Shown here in pieces: positions 5,501 through 6,878 of a stretch of DNA of 6,878 nt. Made by a program: the position numbers and the translations under genes. Under the pieces are notes generated by a model that did no database searches, was not told where the DNA came from, and worked only from the letters and a program-made list of their open reading frames with translations. The DNA is from an uncultured Campylobacter sp. (GTDB taxonomy: Bacteria > Campylobacterota > Campylobacteria > Campylobacterales > Campylobacteraceae), in contig NZ_CALHIK010000167.1 in NCBI RefSeq assembly GCF_938030785.1, positions 1-6,878 on the forward strand. The letters run 5' to 3'. Every line of letters starts with the position of its first letter. The stretch's first letter is position 1.

Positions 5501-5842
5501 ATGGCGGATAGACTGATCGACATCGGGCTCATTTTGTTTTTCGGCGGCTTTGGCTTTGTATGCTATATAAACGGCGTATTGGGCATTGGCAAAGACTATA
5601 TGCAGCGCAATAGAATAGATTTCGTGCGCTGGATGTTTAGCCCGAGGCACATTTTGCGCTCCAACACGCCGTTTGATTCGAACGAGCCGCTAGAATTAAA
5701 ATTTAAAGAGCCCAAAAGCAAGCACATAATCTACAATTTCTTCGAGTTCATCATCCATTATGCGATAATCGCGCCGTTTCTAGCGATCTATGCGGGGATT
5801 TTTCTATTTTGCGCGGGGTGCGTCGTCAAAATTTTATCCTAA
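5501..5842 (+). CDS. Small two-TM membrane protein of unknown function
   Basis: Product of 113 residues that I do not recognise. Hydrophobic segments lie at about 5-28 (LIDIGLILFFGGFGFVCYI) and 84-110 (IIHYAIIAPFLAIYAGIF onward). Between them is a charged loop of about 55 residues with RIDFVRWMFSPRH and a Lys/Glu-rich KFKEPKSKH. Inner-membrane location is inferred, with both ends probably on the same side. The ATG at 5501 is chosen because AAGGA (5487-5491) precedes it by nine bases. The same frame is open further upstream, but earlier starts would overlap the previous gene and add an unlikely basic stretch. It follows the cysteine-rich gene by 65 nt on the same strand and may be cotranscribed. 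G+C is higher than in that gene and closer to the rest of the window. Confidence 0.75.
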   Translation: MADRLIDIGLILFFGGFGFVCYINGVLGIGKDYMQRNRIDFVRWMFSPRHILRSNTPFDSNEPLELKFKEPKSKHIIYNFFEFIIHYAIIAPFLAIYAGIFLFCAGCVVKILS

Positions 5843-5860
5843 ATTTAAAATTTGCGACGC
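5820..5860. other. Imperfect hairpin across the stop codon of the small membrane protein gene
   Basis: GCGTCG (5820-5825) pairs with CGACGC (5855-5860), and the inner AAAATTTTA / TTAAAATTT arms can extend the stem with one bulge. The loop holds the TAA stop at 5840-5842. No T run follows on the plus strand, so it is not a standard intrinsic terminator. It may stabilise or help to end the transcript. Confidence 0.3.
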
Positions 5861-6632
5861 GGATGCAGAGCAGGCATTGCATAGACGCCGTTTTCGTTGC
5901 GGAATTCCAAATTCTACGCCGCATCTCTTGCTAAGCATGCACCGCTTCCGTGTCTTAAAAAGTAAAATTTCAAAATTTTATCCCCAAATTCACGACTTGC
6001 GAATTTTATGCCGTGATTTCCGTTTCTATCGGGGCGGGAAGGGGCCCCAATTGCGAGGTCGCATTTCTCGCAGGCGCCGCCTCCGCAGCACCGCATTGCT
6101 CTGCTCGCCCGCAAACCCCACCTAGTCCCCTACAACACTATATGGACGAGCTACACTCGCATTACATTCTTTCTATTGCGACTACGCCGCATGAAATTCT
6201 TTAGAGGCAAATTTATTGTATTTGGAATTTTAATATTCCATCCGTAGCCGCCAAGCCAATTTATCCGCCGATAAATCATCAAACCGCCAAGCCGTCCGTC
6301 GATCGTCAAACTTCCGCTCGACCGCAAACTAAACTAGCCGCCAGCCAAACCGATCGGCAACCGACCGATTAAAAATCGATCGTATAGCCGTCAAATCGAT
6401 CGATAAAATGCCCGTAAGCTAGTGATTGTAAAATCACCGACTAGTCGCCGAATTTATCGATAGCGAAGCCGTATAAAACCGACCGACTGCCAAAAGCAGT
6501 AGCCGCAGACTAGAGGAGCGCGCGCCCGAGTTACAAAACGACTGACCGCCGAAGCAATATACCGCCAACCGATCGGCAGTCGAGCCGTATAAAACTAACC
6601 GACTGATCGCCGAGCCAAAGCCCTAGCCCGCG
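5843..6632. other. 790-bp non-coding stretch before msrB
   Basis: No ORF here has a ribosome binding site or protein-like composition. The left half (to about 6240) has AAATTT-cored palindromes, for example TAAAATTT-C-AAAATTTTA around 5961-5980, and a TGGAAT/ATTCCA hairpin at 6223-6240. The right half is dense in short repeats, listed separately. msrB reads toward this region from the right and the 5501 gene reads into it from the left, so it is a convergent intergenic region where terminators would be expected. None is clear. Confidence 0.6.
6246..6613. repeat. Block of interspersed short degenerate repeats
   Basis: Three word families recur. CCGCCAAGCC is found at 6248-6257 and 6284-6293, with variants at 6338-6346 (CCGCCAGCC), 6547-6554 (CCGCCGAA) and 6608-6615. 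AACCGATCGGCA, with a palindromic core, is found at 6348-6359 and 6567-6578. A 23-bp word beginning AGCCGTATAAAAC and ending ACCGACTG is found at 6467-6489 and 6583-6605, with two mismatches. CGATCG occurs at least five times, and GTGATT/AATCAC forms a hairpin at 6422-6437. There is no fixed period, so this is neither a simple tandem repeat nor a CRISPR. No ORF spans it. Confidence 0.6.
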
Positions 6633-6878
6633 TTACTGCACGTAAATTTTATAATCCCCGTAGCCTAGCGCGTCCATCTCCTCAAGCGGGATAAATTTCA
6701 AACTCGCGCCGTTGATGCAGTATCTCATACCGCCCTTCTCTCTCGGCCCGTCATCAAAGACGTGCCCCAAATGGCTGCCTCCTACGCGGCTGGAGACCTC
6801 GATGCGCTGCATGCCGTGGCTGTCATCTTGCGCGTACGCGATCGCATCGGTCGTTATCGGCTTTGAAAAGCTCGGCCA
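6633..6878 (-). CDS. msrB: Peptide-methionine (R)-S-oxide reductase, C-terminal part
   Basis: The last 81 residues are present; the gene enters from the right edge. The sequence carries the MsrB core in order: WPSFSKPI, DSHGMQRIEV, SSRVGGSHLGHVFDDGP, then RYCINGASLKFIP with the catalytic Cys, ending GYGDYKIYVQ. MsrB reduces methionine-R-sulfoxide in proteins, repairing oxidative damage. Zinc-binding MsrB proteins have a CxxC just before the HLGHVF block; here the place reads SSRVGGSHLGH, so this appears to be the zinc-free type. Whether an MsrA domain is fused upstream, as in MsrAB proteins, cannot be seen. The stop is TAA at 6633-6635. Confidence 0.93.
   Translation of the reverse strand, partial: WPSFSKPITTDAIAYAQDDSHGMQRIEVSSRVGGSHLGHVFDDGPREKGGMRYCINGASLKFIPLEEMDALGYGDYKIYVQ

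Noticed and set aside
5790..6125. Plus-strand ORF overlapping the end of the 5501 gene
   Set aside because: It is Arg-rich with no ribosome binding site and no protein-like features; it is an out-of-frame continuation into non-coding DNA.
6013..6204. Plus-strand ORF of 63 codons in the gap before msrB
   Set aside because: It has no convincing ribosome binding site, and its Ala/Pro/Ser/His-rich composition resembles translated non-coding DNA.
6205..6370. Open plus frame across the repeat block giving an Ala/Pro/Thr/Gln-rich chain
   Set aside because: It has no ATG, GTG or TTG with a ribosome binding site at its start and stops after about 55 codons; the low complexity comes from the DNA repeats.

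Overview
The window looks like chromosome from a high-GC, probably oral, Campylobacter (the C. gracilis / C. showae / C. rectus type). The evidence is the very frequent AAATTT/AAAATTTT words in and between genes, a mixed moderate-GC coding style, and the gene content. Species is inferred from style only; no rRNA or other marker is present.

Layout, left to right. (1) 1-92, minus: the first 30 codons of a type IV pilin / pseudopilin-like gene that runs off the left edge, preceded by an exact-consensus sigma70 promoter. (2) 389-2574, minus: a two-gene agmatine operon, aguA (agmatine deiminase) then aguB (N-carbamoylputrescine amidase), converting agmatine to putrescine. AguB carries an in-frame insertion of roughly 95-105 residues not expected in its family. 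(3) 2639-2715, minus: a complete tRNA-Arg with anticodon GCG and encoded CCA. (4) 2741-3423: about 680 bp without a convincing gene. It holds a possible decayed coding fragment, a degenerate 30-33 bp tandem repeat and five perfect copies of an 8-bp repeat. (5) 3457-4770, plus: an 11-TM neurotransmitter:sodium symporter (NSS/SNF) family transporter. (6) 4812-5435, plus: a secreted, AT-rich, cysteine-rich protein with Hcp/Sel1-like paired cysteines. (7) 5501-5842, plus: an unrecognised small two-TM membrane protein. (8) 5843-6632: a 790-bp non-coding stretch whose right half is full of short degenerate repeats (CCGCCAAGCC-like, CGATCG, AGCCGTATAAAAC-like). (9) 6633-6878, minus: the C-terminal part of a methionine-R-sulfoxide reductase MsrB domain running off the right edge.

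How they work together: AguA and AguB form one clear pathway, agmatine to N-carbamoylputrescine to putrescine. The transporter, cysteine-rich protein and small membrane protein lie in one direction with gaps of 41 and 65 nt and could be cotranscribed, but nothing shows a shared function. No mobile element, CRISPR array or defence system is visible. The observations most worth following are the AguB insertion, the perfect 8-bp repeat upstream of the transporter, and the repeat-rich non-coding block before msrB.
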